Source: Schistosoma mansoni
Taxonomy: Eukaryota > Platyhelminthes > Trematoda > Strigeidida > Schistosomatidae
NCBI RefSeq assembly: GCF_000237925.1
Contig: NW_017386083.1
Coordinates: forward strand, 124,001-188,000
DNA: 64,000 bases
Reading direction: 5' to 3'
Shown: positions 25,501 to 35,122 of the stretch, in pieces
Numbering within the stretch: position 1 is the stretch's first letter
Layout: each line of letters begins with the position of its first letter
Made by a program: the position numbers and the translations under genes
The notes under the pieces: model-generated
Told to the model about the DNA's origin: nothing
What the model saw: only the letters and a program-made list of their open reading frames with translations
The model's database searches: none

Positions 25501-28500
25501 GTTGCTTTCAATTTTGAATGGAAACTGAGCCTCTTTGGATACATCAGTTTTGTTAGATATACTAAAGTAGAATGTTTGAAACTAAAATCTACCGACTAGG
25601 TATGGTAGTAGACTACCTTCCAAACTGAGATTTCAAAGTAAAATCATAAAGCTTTTCATTACTTATAAACAGCAATTGTATTTTGTGTGTTGCACAAGTC
25701 ATATATATGTGAGGACGGCCCATGGGTGAACTCGAGTAAGCTCTAAGAAGCTCAGAAGGAGCCGAAGATATTCCATCCAATCATCTTTTGGGAGAATATT
25801 CCAGAATCTCTACGTGTAGTTTCACTATCGGACAAATGCTAATAACCCCTGTATGCTGATTGATGGACTATAATATTGATTTCGTTTCTACTAAAAACTA
25901 TGAATACGTAACAGTTTTGTACCATAATTGACACTGGAACAGCATTCCTTTCACGCGTCTTCTGTCTTATTTGCAATCTGGAAGGGTTCTAGCGTTCGGG
26001 TACTCAAGTTGTACGCAATATATTAAGAATCGAAGCTCTAGATATAGCAATATATTTTATTTCTAATCTCTAAGATGAACTTTTCTTATAAACTATCATT
26101 ATTGTTTTAGTCTTCTCATGATCCGAAAGAAATCACACCCCGTTCAATCGCTCATGGAACTGAACTCTTAGATGTTTGGACACCTAAGACGACTGCTACA
26201 AACACCAAAGTTTCTCAGAAGCCTAATGTCAACAAAACTCAAAACAACAAAAAGCGTTCACTCGCCGTGAGTTTATTTAACCTTGTATTACGAGTCAGTA
26301 AATAATTTATCCTCATCAACTTAACAAATATTGCATTAAGTTGTTGCTTGCTCATGAATGTTGGTATGGTAATCAGTCAGCCAGTCAGTCACAACGTAGA
26401 ACTTCGTACGTACGTACGTCAGTTCCACTTGTCATACCACATTAGCACAGAGATCCAGTTGTCGATTCAAACCCCATAGTGGTAGAAGTAGTAAGAGTAT
26501 AAGTATTATGTGAAAGATAAGGGTTTGAAGATGTTATTCAAGGAGTATAATACGGTGAAATAAATTTGGAAAGAGAAAAAGGATACGGACATGAAGAATT
26601 CAGAAGATTAGAATTTGGCAGAACACAAAGAGTGGATGCACCTTCGCCATTGCCAACGATTTTGAGCCATGTCATTCAAGGTCTCTAACCATCGATTGCT
26701 ATCATCTCGCGAATCCCAACCAGGTAGTCTACACCTACCAACATGGCTCAGTCCACTTGTCAGCGACTTCATGGATTTGTGCCATGTTTTGGTCTGGCCG
26801 CCACTAGCTTTCTTCCAACCTGCTCCTACACCATAAAGCATTGCACGTCGGGGCAGCCGGTGGTTGGGCATACGTAACACGGTCCCAGCCATCTCAACTG
26901 ATAAAGTTTCACTACTTCATCAATCGATTTGCCATCCTTACCTAGTACCCGTTTCCTAACAACTACATTACTTACTCGGCGATCCCAGGATATACGAACA
27001 ATACTTCGAAGACATCCACGATTGAATACTAGCAGCCTACGAATATCCTCTACTCTTATCGGCCATGTTTCACTGCCATAGAGTAGGACGGAACGAACTG
27101 CTGCACAATAAACCCGTCCTTTGGTTGGTAGACGGATATATCGCCTACGCCATAAATGACGCAAGTTTGCGAAAGCTAGACGAGCCTTTTGTATCCGTGC
27201 TGAGATTTCGTCACACACCAGACCACAAGGGCTGATGAGACTCCCAAGATAAGTGAAGCGGTCAACACGCTCAACTACTCCACTCCCTATCATTAGTTCA
27301 GGTGCCGATGCAACCCAATCCCGATGTAACATTTTGCATTTTGAGGGAGAGAATCGTATCCCGAACATGCCTGCATTGTTGCTTATAGTGGTTAGAAGGC
27401 TCTGCATTTTGTCAGCGTCTTTACCAAATAGAACTACGTCATCGGCGTATTCTAAGTCAACAAGTGAATCTCCTGGTAGTCAAATGCCGACTTACGGTCG
27501 AGAAGTACTTCGATTTTGGGGCGTCTGAATGTGTGTCTTTGTTCTAGGACCTGACGTAAAGTGAATATCTGGTCTATACAACCATGTCCAGGTCTAAAAC
27601 CAGCCTGGTTTTCTCTAGTCTGCTCTTCACGAGCTTTGTTTAGGCGTCGAAGTATTATTGAAGCTAATATTTTAGACACTATATTAGTCAAACTGATCCC
27701 TCTGTGATTGTCACAAGAGGACTTTTGTCCTTTCTTATAGACTGGCACAATCAGTGATTGAGACCAGTCAGATGGGATTACGTCCAGTCCCCAGATTCTA
27801 CCTAAGACCTCAGTCAATCTCGTTGCTAGTACTAGACCACCATCTTTAAAAATCTCAGGAGTAAACCTGTCAGGGCCTGCTGCTCTCCCTCGATATGGTA
27901 ATAGTTCATTGTGTTGTCTGTTGGACTGCATGTTACGTACATATGGTTACGTAAGTTTACTGTTTATCTTGTTCCACTTTATTTCCATAAATTTGACTAG
28001 CTATGTTTGGTAATCACTTAATGATTCATATTGGAGTTAATGATAATCTGAGTAACTCAACATCACAATGCAGTTTTCTGTTGTTAAATATTAATTCCCT
28101 TACCGTTGCTGCTGCCTTGACGTGGTGGTCGGGCTTGCCTATCGTGATGAACCAATCGAGCTATGCTGGCTGGAACAATCGTTCCTCAAGGTCCTACCAT
28201 GCCAGACAGGTTGGTTGAAGAGCGGTAAGACAAAAAGCAGCTAAACCCAAGGCCCGAAGGCAAAGTCGTACTGTTGACTGTACAGAGGTGTGAGGTGTGC
28301 AAGGGCAGAACAAGCACTATTAGAATTTATCCCCGTTAAAAGTCACCTGTGTGTTGTCCGGTTAAATGTCTCCGTAGGAACTCGGAAGGATAGGGACACA
28401 CGTCGTTGTCTTTTCGTCGTTTCTGCCTACGCTCCAACGAACGGGTAATGGTGATCGTCTGTTGCAACTATGCTCGGACAATCGTTTATTTTTAGCAAGC

Positions 28501-31500
28501 ACTAATTTTAAGCATAAGGAAAGACATCGTCCAACATGGCGACCACCTGCACCAAACCAACGATGGACCCAAATAGACCATATTGCCATCAGTTATCGTT
28601 GGAGAGGCTCGATAGAAGATTGTCGCTCGTACTGAAATACATGTTTAGACTCTGATCACGCTTTGATACGAGCAAGCATTTGTTTGCGCCTCACTGGACG
28701 CAGAAAAATTACAATAAGAAATGCAATAAGAAAAGAGGAAGTTTAGTGTTCAAAGTCGAGGTGGGAGGAGTAATAGGAATTGAAGGAGAAGATTGGTTAT
28801 GAATACAGTGATCTTGAGTGCTGTTAGAGGTATGAGGGCAGTTATCACTTCCCGGTTGCCTACACCGTGGAAGGGTTTTTCTAGAGGTACCTGAAAAGGA
28901 AATTGGGTTAGAAGTGGTATTAATGACCTGAGAGCATGACCGCAGTGCCCAAGGGACAACTGCCTGAGGTCGGTCACACACGAACATTTTGTGGGTAATT
29001 TTTGTATTAGCTCCGTACTTGTTGGGACCTTACCGCCGCAGACGGATATCCGTGGGATAAGGCGAGGTGTGCATTTCTAGGGTGGACCTTTTCTAACCCC
29101 ACCCCCTCCTTGTGAGAAGGCAGCATCGCTATTATTCTGGTTGTCTGAAGGAAACACCCTACTGCCGTCACACCTCTGTACAGTCAACAGTACGACTTTG
29201 CCTTCGGGCCTTGGGTTTAGCTGCTTTTAGTCTTACCGCTCTTCAACCAACCTGTCTGGCATGGTAGGACCTTGAGGAACGATTGTTCCAGCCAGCATAG
29301 CTCGATTGGTTCATCACGATAGGCAAGCCCGACCACCACATCAAGGCAGCAGCAACGGTCGGGCTTAGAAATGCATCAAGCAATTTTAATCTCACAGTTT
29401 AAGGGAGGAAAAATAGTGTTTACACCTACACCATTGTGATCGATTTTGAGCCATATCACCCAGAGTCTCCAACCATTGGTCACGATAGTCGTGTGAATCC
29501 CAAAGAAGTAGCTATATAGAGGTTGGTGAAAACGTCCTACAACGAGGTCCGAATATTCACTAAGAAGTTTCGACAAGGAGTACACTGCATTTAACGATTG
29601 TCTGTGAATGAATGGATACATTCAATCAGTTATGAATAAGTATGGTACTGAATATCGAGGTAAGATGGGAAAATACAAGTGCAAAATGAAGGATGTTTTT
29701 ATTCGATCGTCATTCGAAAGTGATCAGATATTGGGCGAAATGAAGCAAAGATTAAAAGCAACTTTAAAAATTAGATTCCCTCTTGCGAATTTGATTTCAA
29801 CATATACAACATTATGTCCAATAATACAACAACAAGAGCAGATAAATATGTCACATGTTACCTTCCATTTATAAATCCATGATTATCAATCGATTTGCTG
29901 GAGGATAGGATCTTGTTAGAAGCGTAAAATGATACATTGGTTTATATCTATCGGTTGTCTTGTGTGATTTTGATGAAAGATTGTAGTTTATCTATTCCTT
30001 ATGCCTAAAAATCATATATATCTTAATTCTCTTGATCATTTTCAACTGAAAATTAGTAAAAACTTTGTTCTAACAAATTGATTGTATTGAAATTTCTTAT
30101 ATCGCTTTGAATCCTTAATTGCATCGTTTGTTCATTGAAAATGTATAAAAATAATCCCCTTTTTCATTGTTTATAGTCATGTCAACGATCTAAATTACCG
30201 AAAATGAAATCTGTTACTATAACAGAGTAAGTTTTTTTTCACACTCATATGACTTCCTATGGTTATTTTAAATTTTCATATTTAACCGTTTCTTATTATT
30301 TAATTCAAACATTTTGGTAGCGTTGATCAAGAATTCACTGATTGGTTTGAAGAAAATCGAGATACTTTGGAGGAAAGTTATCCAGAAGTGTCAGTTGAGG
30401 AGCTTGTTCGCATTGGACAGTCTGAATATGTAAGTGAATGATGAACTTTAACTAACTGTACTTGTTATCCAAGACTATCGTAAAGCATGATTTTATTTAT
30501 GTGTGCCGATGACATTTTAAAATATGTTTCGTATATATTAAATGCTTATTGTATTTGGGAAGGATTTCGATTTCGCATTTGTGAACGTCATGAATAATAA
30601 ACGTTGCGATTAAAAATAAAAGATAATCACACAATCGCTAACCATTATTGTTTTATTTAATATGGTTTCATTCTGTATTCCTTTGTAAATATCGTCCACG
30701 TAACTCACGAAGTTTCTAAACAACAGAGATCTAGGTATCAAACGTCTATCGTTATTCATTCATCCTAATTATGTTTTTTTTCTAAAAGTTACTTATAAGT
30801 GTTTGTGAAATAAACTTCGAATTTTCTGATAAAAGTCAGTCATTTTTATAAAAATGCATCTTTGATCATAGTTGACTTTTAAGATGTTTGGGAATATTTG
30901 TAGATGGACATTTACCATTTTTGTTGATTAAATGTAGTACTTCAAAGCTGAGGACATCCAGATATCTAAAGCTTCTGATACCATTGGTTCTCATTAATTC
31001 TTCCACACTAAGAGAGTGAAATCTATTTTGTTTCCTTGCAACTAAACAGATACATGGGGCCTTGATGGCTTGACGAATAATATTATTAATAATCTCACAG
31101 ATTTTCATCTTAAAATACCGATTGTTACTCGTATACTTATTATTGATTTAAACACCGAATTACTGGTACAAGTGGGCACCAAAATAAACAAGAAAATTAT
31201 ATTGTTAAGAGGTGAAGGGAGGAAGCTGAGTTTGATAAGAAAAAAACAGTAGATGAAGCAGCGGTGTTCACATACAACTGAAAACGAATTTCTAAGTTTA
31301 AGAAATTCATCTCACTTTTGTGAAGAAGAAAAAAGGAAATTACAGCTGGTTCACCATCGACTTCTACTCGTATCTGATAAAGTTCGAAGCCAATGAGCTG
31401 CAATATATCTCGGACGCCACACACAGAGTCGTAAGAAACCAACAAATCCCATTCCTGTATAGCTTCCTTTTGTACCATACTGATCACCTCCCTGCTATTT

Positions 31501-33032
31501 CTAATAAATTCCAGCATCACCGAATGAAGCACGATGTAGAATTCTTCGTGATGGCATTCGTAGCGTATGTCTAACCTACTGAAACAGATGTCTTAAGATA
31601 GCGACACTAACTGAGTTATTGTCACTGCCTAAACACACATTCCAGAGTCTAAGCATTACTAACATGGTATTGAAACTGAATGTCAGGGATCCTTCAGAGA
31701 CAACGACGGCCGGACACAGGGTTGCCTAACATCCTCAATTCGGAGAGATCAGGTTTCATAAGCAAAAGGCAGAAGCGATAGGTTGTAAACCTGACTTTTA
31801 CAGCCGGTCCCAAAATATGTGTGGAGTCACGGGCTTCTGACAGTCTTATAAAAGGACTCCGCATTTCGGAAATGCAATGTACTTGCCATCGCTGCGAACA
31901 TTGATTGCCAACTGACTAAGCACGGATTGCTTGGCCTAAGTATCATTACACAATAAGACAATATCATCTGCATAGTCAAGATCAAAACGTCATTTTCCAG
32001 GTAGTAGATTCACACCATCACCACGTAATTCCATCAGAATTGTTTCCAGAATGTCATCGATGTCAAAGTCGAAGAGAAATGGTGAGATTGGGGAGAAAGA
32101 CAGGTGGTTGTATTTCTCCACTCTACATGGAATTTTATTATTACTAGGCTCACAGTTTAGATTAGAGGTATACAGTGTAGAATCTCGTACACTATTCACA
32201 CAATTACGTATTTGCTGCTCTAAATTTTCAAAGCGCTGGTAATTTTACTATAATAAGACATGCTCATTGACAATCAATAAAGTTTGCATCTATATGAAGA
32301 GTAATTACTTAACATGGCTCTATTATTTATCACCCCGTTTGTAGTATTGCCGTCCTTTAAATACAAGTTGTCGGTAGATAAGTAGATAGGCATAATGTAG
32401 AATGTCACTTTGTCGTACAATGGGACACTGTTTAAATAAGAAAGAAACATGAAATTCAGAAAGTGTATTGAGATGAAACGTGAGTAAAGAAATGATATTT
32501 AAATGAATGATATATTTAGAGAAATATATGGACTACCTTCTGAGAAAACTGTTTTCTTCATCTGAAATTCCAATTCATAAACAGCAACTTTCCGATTTCC
32601 ACTTCCGACTTTCAACCACTATTTCTGAGGTTCGAGTCCCGCTCTACCTGCGTCAGCTCGAGAAACTGGTTAGTGTTACAAACCTTCACATTTGTATTGT
32701 GGCACGAATGTTTACACGTTAACTGAGTTATATTTTTTTCAATGTCATGATTAAATAGTAAACAAATAGCTGTAATTCCTATTGATATATCTAAAGTTTG
32801 TTTATTTTTATTCATTCCATATTAGCGTTCCATAAAAAGTCAAAAAGACGGTGTTTTTGATGGAAAAGATAAGGAAAACCTACTACAAAATAATGTCAAA
32901 CGTCCATTAAGTGAAAATGATGATCTAATTCAATGCAACTCCAGTGCTGCAAAGAGAAGACTATCTGAATTTGAGAATGATGTATCTAAAAGAATATCGT
33001 CATTCGCATTCTGTCAGAATTCTTCAAAATAA
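11069..33032 (+). CDS. WDHD1: WDHD1 / AND-1 / Ctf4 replisome adaptor, 16 exons, complete
   Basis: AND-1 (Ctf4) trimerises at the replication fork and tethers DNA polymerase alpha and other clients to CMG helicase. Exons (all junctions in phase): 11069-11142, 11182-11293, 11329-11480, 11515-11779, 11814-12013, 13480-13597, 14593-14953, 15977-16200, 18608-19576, 22009-22158, 22942-23174, 24883-25114, 26111-26266, 30177-30226, 30321-30429, 32826-33032. The sum is 3612 nt, about 1203 aa (human 1129). Domain order: WD40 propeller (residues 1 to about 300), acidic linker, SepB/Ctf4 propeller (about 430-830), helical region (about 840-935), low-complexity linker, shortened HMG-like segment (about 1095-1135), and a C-terminal tail ending RISSFAFCQNSSK. 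The start at 11069 gives an N-terminus of the same length as human. All introns are GT-AG; the acceptor of exon 4 could shift by 3 nt (11512). Confidence 0.94.
12428..12910 (-). repeat. Interspersed repeat 'J', 480 bp, in WDHD1 intron 5
   Basis: Minus-oriented copy of a repeat also present at 48300-48739 (minus), 48940-49448 (plus), 59301-59692 (minus, cut by a gap) and, decayed, 53370-53530 (plus). Read on the minus strand it starts TGCCCTGATACGG and ends in a TTTAAATAAATAAA-type tail. Its last 65 bp match the 3' end of the RTE-B copy at 56815-56875, so it may be a SINE-like passenger or an RTE-B deletion derivative. No A/B-box promoter was recognised. Confidence 0.75.
12911..13479 (+). other. 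Rest of WDHD1 intron 5
   Basis: AT-rich intronic sequence between repeat J and exon 6. No further element was recognised. Confidence 0.6.
13598..14592 (+). other. WDHD1 intron 6
   Basis: 995 nt, gt at 13598 and ag at 14591-14592 behind a long T/C tract. Nothing else recognised. Confidence 0.8.
14593..22158 (+). CDS. WDHD1: WDHD1 exons 7-10: acidic linker and SepB/Ctf4 propeller
   Basis: Exon 7 (acceptor after 'attctccaag') encodes an acidic, serine-rich linker and ends with AFQSGATPLG, the block found before the second propeller in AND-1. Exon 8 begins GFRERFMVWNRIGIV and includes SIEVEFHDNSLHHSLRLSN and YSMADLSLTALLLASK. Exon 9 (969 nt, the largest) carries GYAVVATSKRLLRIFTQ, VRLTWFGFSDTGGLFTYDS, FVVGVLESYE and VFPRPVVSNIPFRLPLCAM, each matching the human SepB domain. 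Exon 10 encodes the start of the helical bundle (KRKAVLLRLFA). In yeast and human proteins this module forms the trimer and binds client peptides. Confidence 0.92.
14954..15976 (+). other. WDHD1 intron 7
   Basis: 1023 nt, gtgagc donor and a cag acceptor behind a T-rich tract. The short frames inside (15279-15482 plus and 15450-15662 minus) carry no motifs. Confidence 0.8.
16566..16926 (-). mobile_element. RTE-A 3'-end fragment in WDHD1 intron 8
   Basis: About 360 bp, strongly 5'-truncated. It holds the last part of the RTE-A coding region and the 3' UTR and ends in the GACT-type tail at 16573-16586. It aligns with 2090-2465. The insertion is antisense to WDHD1. Confidence 0.85.
16927..18420 (+). 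other. Remainder of WDHD1 intron 8
   Basis: AT-rich intronic sequence with no recognised element or frame. Confidence 0.6.
18428..18490 (+). mobile_element. RTE-A 3' tail remnant
   Basis: About 60 bp matching only the extreme 3' end of RTE-A in plus orientation ('catatatgtgcctggtccta'), ending ACTGACTGACT. It lies 118 bp before exon 9. Confidence 0.6.
19577..20790 (+). other. WDHD1 intron 9, first part
   Basis: No element was recognised with confidence. The frame at 20283-20495 (70 codons, plus) has no motif or splice support. Confidence 0.5.
20805..21000 (+). mobile_element. Decayed RTE-A C-terminal fragment in WDHD1 intron 9
   Basis: In the sense direction it resembles the RTE-A C-terminal block that reads GGQTKTWH...MKSL...GRCRLPGW in better copies ('ggtggccaaaccaaaacg' at 20827-20844). 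Heavily diverged. Confidence 0.55.
21001..22008 (+). other. WDHD1 intron 9, last part
   Basis: AT-rich. A block near 21697-21730 ('ttctggactcaactggctgg'-like) recurs near 55333, next to an RTE-A tail, and may be a short repeat. The 73-bp stretch before exon 10 has a T9 run and a proper acceptor. Confidence 0.45.
22942..33032 (+). CDS. WDHD1: WDHD1 exons 11-16: helical domain, linker, short HMG-like segment, C-tail
   Basis: Exon 11 continues the helices: LAAKLESDWASLAIANMMPD and AIRYAGRLRRQNLAHRL. Exons 12-13 are a polar linker including SSRNPFK, the counterpart of the human GRVNPFK block. Exon 14 is only 50 nt, with basic residues (QRSKLPKMKS). Exon 15 encodes EFTDWFEENRDTLEESYPEV, matching the first helix of the human HMG box. 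The second half of the box (ERKVWANKAKG in human) has no counterpart before exon 16, which starts RSIKSQKDG and runs to the conserved C-terminal SSFAFCQ. A stop codon at 33030-33032 overlaps an AATAAA. Confidence 0.9.
23175..24882 (+). other. WDHD1 intron 11
   Basis: 1708 nt, gtaaat donor, ctag acceptor. No element recognised. Confidence 0.7.
25115..26110 (+). other. WDHD1 intron 12
   Basis: 996 nt, gtgagt donor, gttttag acceptor. The minus-strand frame 25293-25544 and plus-strand frame 25414-25599 overlap each other and carry no motifs. Confidence 0.7.
26366..27905 (-). mobile_element. RTE-A LINE with internal RT deletion, in WDHD1 intron 13
   Basis: Antisense to WDHD1. From 5' to 3' on the minus strand: the start of the RT domain (GRAAGPDRFTPEIFKDGG; PVYKKGQKSSCDNHRGISLT; NQAGFRPGHGCIDQIFTLRQ), then an abrupt junction near 27474-27480. 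There KSAFD is joined to the PGDSLVDLEYADDVV block, removing the part between palm motifs A and C. The C-terminal frames 27407-26826 and 26892-26608 follow, broken by a frameshift near 26890, and the 3' UTR ends in an imperfect GACT/GTAC repeat near 26370-26420. 27174-27892 is repeated in inverted orientation at 45958-46676. Confidence 0.88.
28101..28310 (+). mobile_element. RTE 5'-leader fragment, plus orientation (inverted-repeat arm 1)
   Basis: This is nearly the reverse complement of 29169-29360. It begins 'gttgctgctgccttgacgtg' and runs to the 'gtactgttgactgtacagag' block. It is followed directly by endonuclease-coding sequence, so it is the 5' leader of an RTE element. Confidence 0.7.
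28320..28730 (+). mobile_element. RTE endonuclease fragment
   Basis: The plus strand encodes a piece of the apurinic-type endonuclease: NGDRLLQLCSDNRLFLAS, TNFKHKERHRPTWRPP, RWTQIDHIAISYRWRGSIED and LDSDHALIRASICLRLTGR. The QIDHIAIS block is the conserved catalytic C-terminal motif of such endonucleases (D and H present). The frame is interrupted, and the minus-strand frame 28362-28589 is a shadow. The element is cut at 28730, where a segment of opposite orientation begins. Confidence 0.7.
28731..29360 (-). mobile_element. RTE 5' leader and N-terminal region, minus orientation (inverted-repeat arm 2)
   Basis: 29360-29169 is the inverted partner of 28101-28298. Further along the minus strand is a proline/serine-rich open stretch (28987-28709, 92 codons) that could be the poorly conserved N-terminal region of the RTE ORF. 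Together with the two preceding plus-strand pieces it forms a head-to-head 5' inversion, as expected from twin priming or from two independent insertions. Confidence 0.6.
29370..29515 (-). mobile_element. RTE-A C-terminal/3' fragment
   Basis: About 145 bp aligning with 2265-2400 ('caattttaatctcacagttt' and 'ccaaccattggtcacgatag' blocks). Truncated at both ends. Confidence 0.75.
29640..29880 (+). mobile_element. Possible Penelope-like element fragment
   Basis: The plus-strand frame includes FPLANLISTYTTLCPIIQQQ, which resembles the segment between RT and the GIY-YIG endonuclease in schistosome Penelope-like elements. Isolated relic; identification by memory of the family only. Confidence 0.4.
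29881..30176 (+). other. End of WDHD1 intron 13
   Basis: AT-rich tract leading to the ttatag acceptor of the 50-nt exon 14. Confidence 0.6.
30430..31329 (+). other. WDHD1 intron 15, first part
   Basis: No element identified. An 80-codon minus-strand frame (31108-30866) is unrecognised. I searched the plus strand of this intron for an exon supplying the missing half of the HMG box and saw none. Confidence 0.45.
31330..32150 (-). mobile_element. Decayed RTE-B LINE in WDHD1 intron 15
   Basis: Aligned by eye with the RTE-B copy at 57000-57890: the same order of C-terminal blocks near 31340-31800 ('ttctactcgtatctgataa'), then the YADD-region block near 31955-32060 ('gacaatatcatctgcatag'). A part in between is missing. 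Heavily mutated and antisense to WDHD1. Confidence 0.7.
32151..32825 (+). other. WDHD1 intron 15, last part
   Basis: AT-rich sequence to the attag acceptor of the last exon. Frames at 32507-32722 and 32612-32815 overlap antisense and have no motif. Confidence 0.5.
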
Positions 33033-33061
33033 TAAAGATAACCTATCTAATTTCAATTAAA
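33031..33061 (+). terminator. Candidate WDHD1 polyadenylation signals
   Basis: AATAAA at 33031-33036 overlaps the stop codon, and ATTAAA lies at 33056-33061. Either would give a very short 3' UTR; a more distal site is possible. Confidence 0.35.
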
Positions 33062-34815
33062 TTATGTGGCGTCACATTTGTATATTATGTTTAGACCGGT
33101 TTATTGTATCAATTGTTATGGAGCGATTTCTTCCTTTAAAAGGTGTAGTTTGTACTATCAAACCCATCTCATATCTCTAAATTATTTCCTTTCATAAAGT
33201 ATTTGTATACATTTTTTTACTAGAAAATGTAATGCTTACCTTTGCTTGAATTTGTATCATATAAACTACCATGAAATACTGTTATGAATTTTCCTATCAT
33301 CTGATCTTCAATTTCTGTACACAGTGTTTATTTAGGTTTAGCACTCAGAGTAAATCAACTCTACAAGAAGTGTCACAAACACCTTCTTTAGCTTTTAGCT
33401 GTTTCACTCTATTTTTCCACTATCAAATGTCGTCTCCAATAACTTGTGATTGTTTCTGGGTATGTGAAATGCTTAACTATTCCAAAAAGTGAGAAATCGA
33501 AGCTTCAGTTCTAAGAAGTAGTGACATTTGAACTCGTTTTTAAAGAGTACTGATTTCAAAAGGTAATCTTCAGTCATCGGAAATATTGTTTAGTTCTATT
33601 TAATGGATCATAGACTTTTTTCGATGTGTCAAATATATAATCATGGCTGGCATTCGATTCGCAACAAAATGTGACTATCAGAATTATGTAGTTAGCCAAA
33701 GACATTCCATTGAGAGACAACACAGTTTTAGGTTATGAGTACTAATGACAAATACAAAGCACTAGTTTCTGCCTGGCCCTACACATCACTATTCGACCTA
33801 CAAAATTTACATATTTAGGTTCATACAGGAATATTATTACTAGTTTTTTGGTGTCCATATTTTTTGGTTGGTTTTTTCTCAGAAAAGCGAATCTGCTTCA
33901 TTACATCAATTTCACAGGCCAGTGAAGACTTCCTTCGTAGACTATTTATAGCTACAAATGTATTTCTTCAAAATATGGACGTACTACATTTTGAATAAAG
34001 ATCAACGGTCCTAGGAGAATAATATGAATTCATTTATTTCGCGGTTCCTCCTCAGCTACTTATGACCTAGAAACAATAGTGGCAATCATCAAGAAACGAA
34101 ACAGGTATTCGTATTTTATCCGAAAAGCCTGAAATAAAATTGAGATGTAAAATAATAGACAACAATAACTGGAAGGATTAAGAGAACGTTCGGATATTTT
34201 TTTCCCTTACAGGTTTAATATATAATTACTCTGGAAGACAAAACTGGAAAGAGCAAGAAAAGATAATTTTCCAAAAGTACTTATTATCTTGCGGGACCTT
34301 TAAAACATTAACCTCATGTCCACTGTCGAACAACAGCCCTGCTGAACACTTGTTATCTTCGTGGTCATTCATCTCAAAGAAAATCCCACAAAACATATGG
34401 GAAAGTGTGGACTGTTGGATTCCAGCTAAATAATGAATGTCCTTGGCGAGGTTAGTGTTCACTTCTGATGAGTCCTAAATGGCTTAAAACAGTCGTGGTG
34501 GTCCAGTGTGTGCTGATTTTCAATGGCTTTGCAAAGAGGATCGATTCGCAATGGAAATTACTTTTAGCATACTCACTATATGAAAAACTCAATACTCCTA
34601 CCTTTTTTAGCATTTTTGAAACTAATAATTTAACCCACCAAATTCAGGTTTACGTTCTTGGCTTTGAGTCACATTTTCTGGAGTAACTAGTTGGTTAAGA
34701 ATATCTAAGATTTCTAGAAATACTGCGAAAAGTTAGCCAATCATTTTGATCGAATAAAGAACGCTTGTACACTGACATCAATTAGTTATAGAAATGTTTA
34801 TCAGCGACCACAATG

Positions 34816-34816
<1 letters not shown>
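33062..34816. other. Intergenic between WDHD1 and the TMEM237-like gene (tail-to-tail)
   Basis: No host gene was recognised. The minus-strand frame 34462-34226 contains LLFDSGHEVNVL, faintly like the segment after GIY-YIG in Penelope-like elements, but this is too weak to call. Confidence 0.4.

Positions 34817-34864
<48 letters not shown>
34817..34864. repeat. (TA)n microsatellite
   Basis: About 48 bp of pure TA dinucleotides, 260 bp beyond the stop codon of the TMEM237-like gene. Confidence 0.95.
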
Positions 34865-34865
<1 letters not shown>

Positions 34866-34911
34866 CGATTAATTAGATTCGGTTATTATATGAATCGACA
34901 ACATGACGCAA

Positions 34912-34917
34912 TTTATT
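34912..34917 (-). terminator. Candidate polyadenylation signal of the TMEM237-like gene
   Basis: AATAAA on the minus strand, 206 nt downstream of the stop codon at 35123. Confidence 0.5.
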
Positions 34918-35122
34918 GTATCTCAGTCGAATTGTCTGCATCATAGACTGGGTTTAAGAATTTAATTTGTTTTTAAAACTTAATTAATTTTGAAGGGTTA
35001 AATGAAGAACAGTTGAAGCTTTGGAAATAGACATACAATTATTATTTTTCAAATTACGAATTCTCTTTAGGAGCTATGAAGAAGGGGGATTACAATTATC
35101 ATTCGCATATGTATAGTGATGT

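Noticed and set aside
34226-34462. Minus-strand frame with a Penelope-like GHEVNVL string
   Set aside because: One short resemblance without neighbouring RT or GIY-YIG blocks is too little support.
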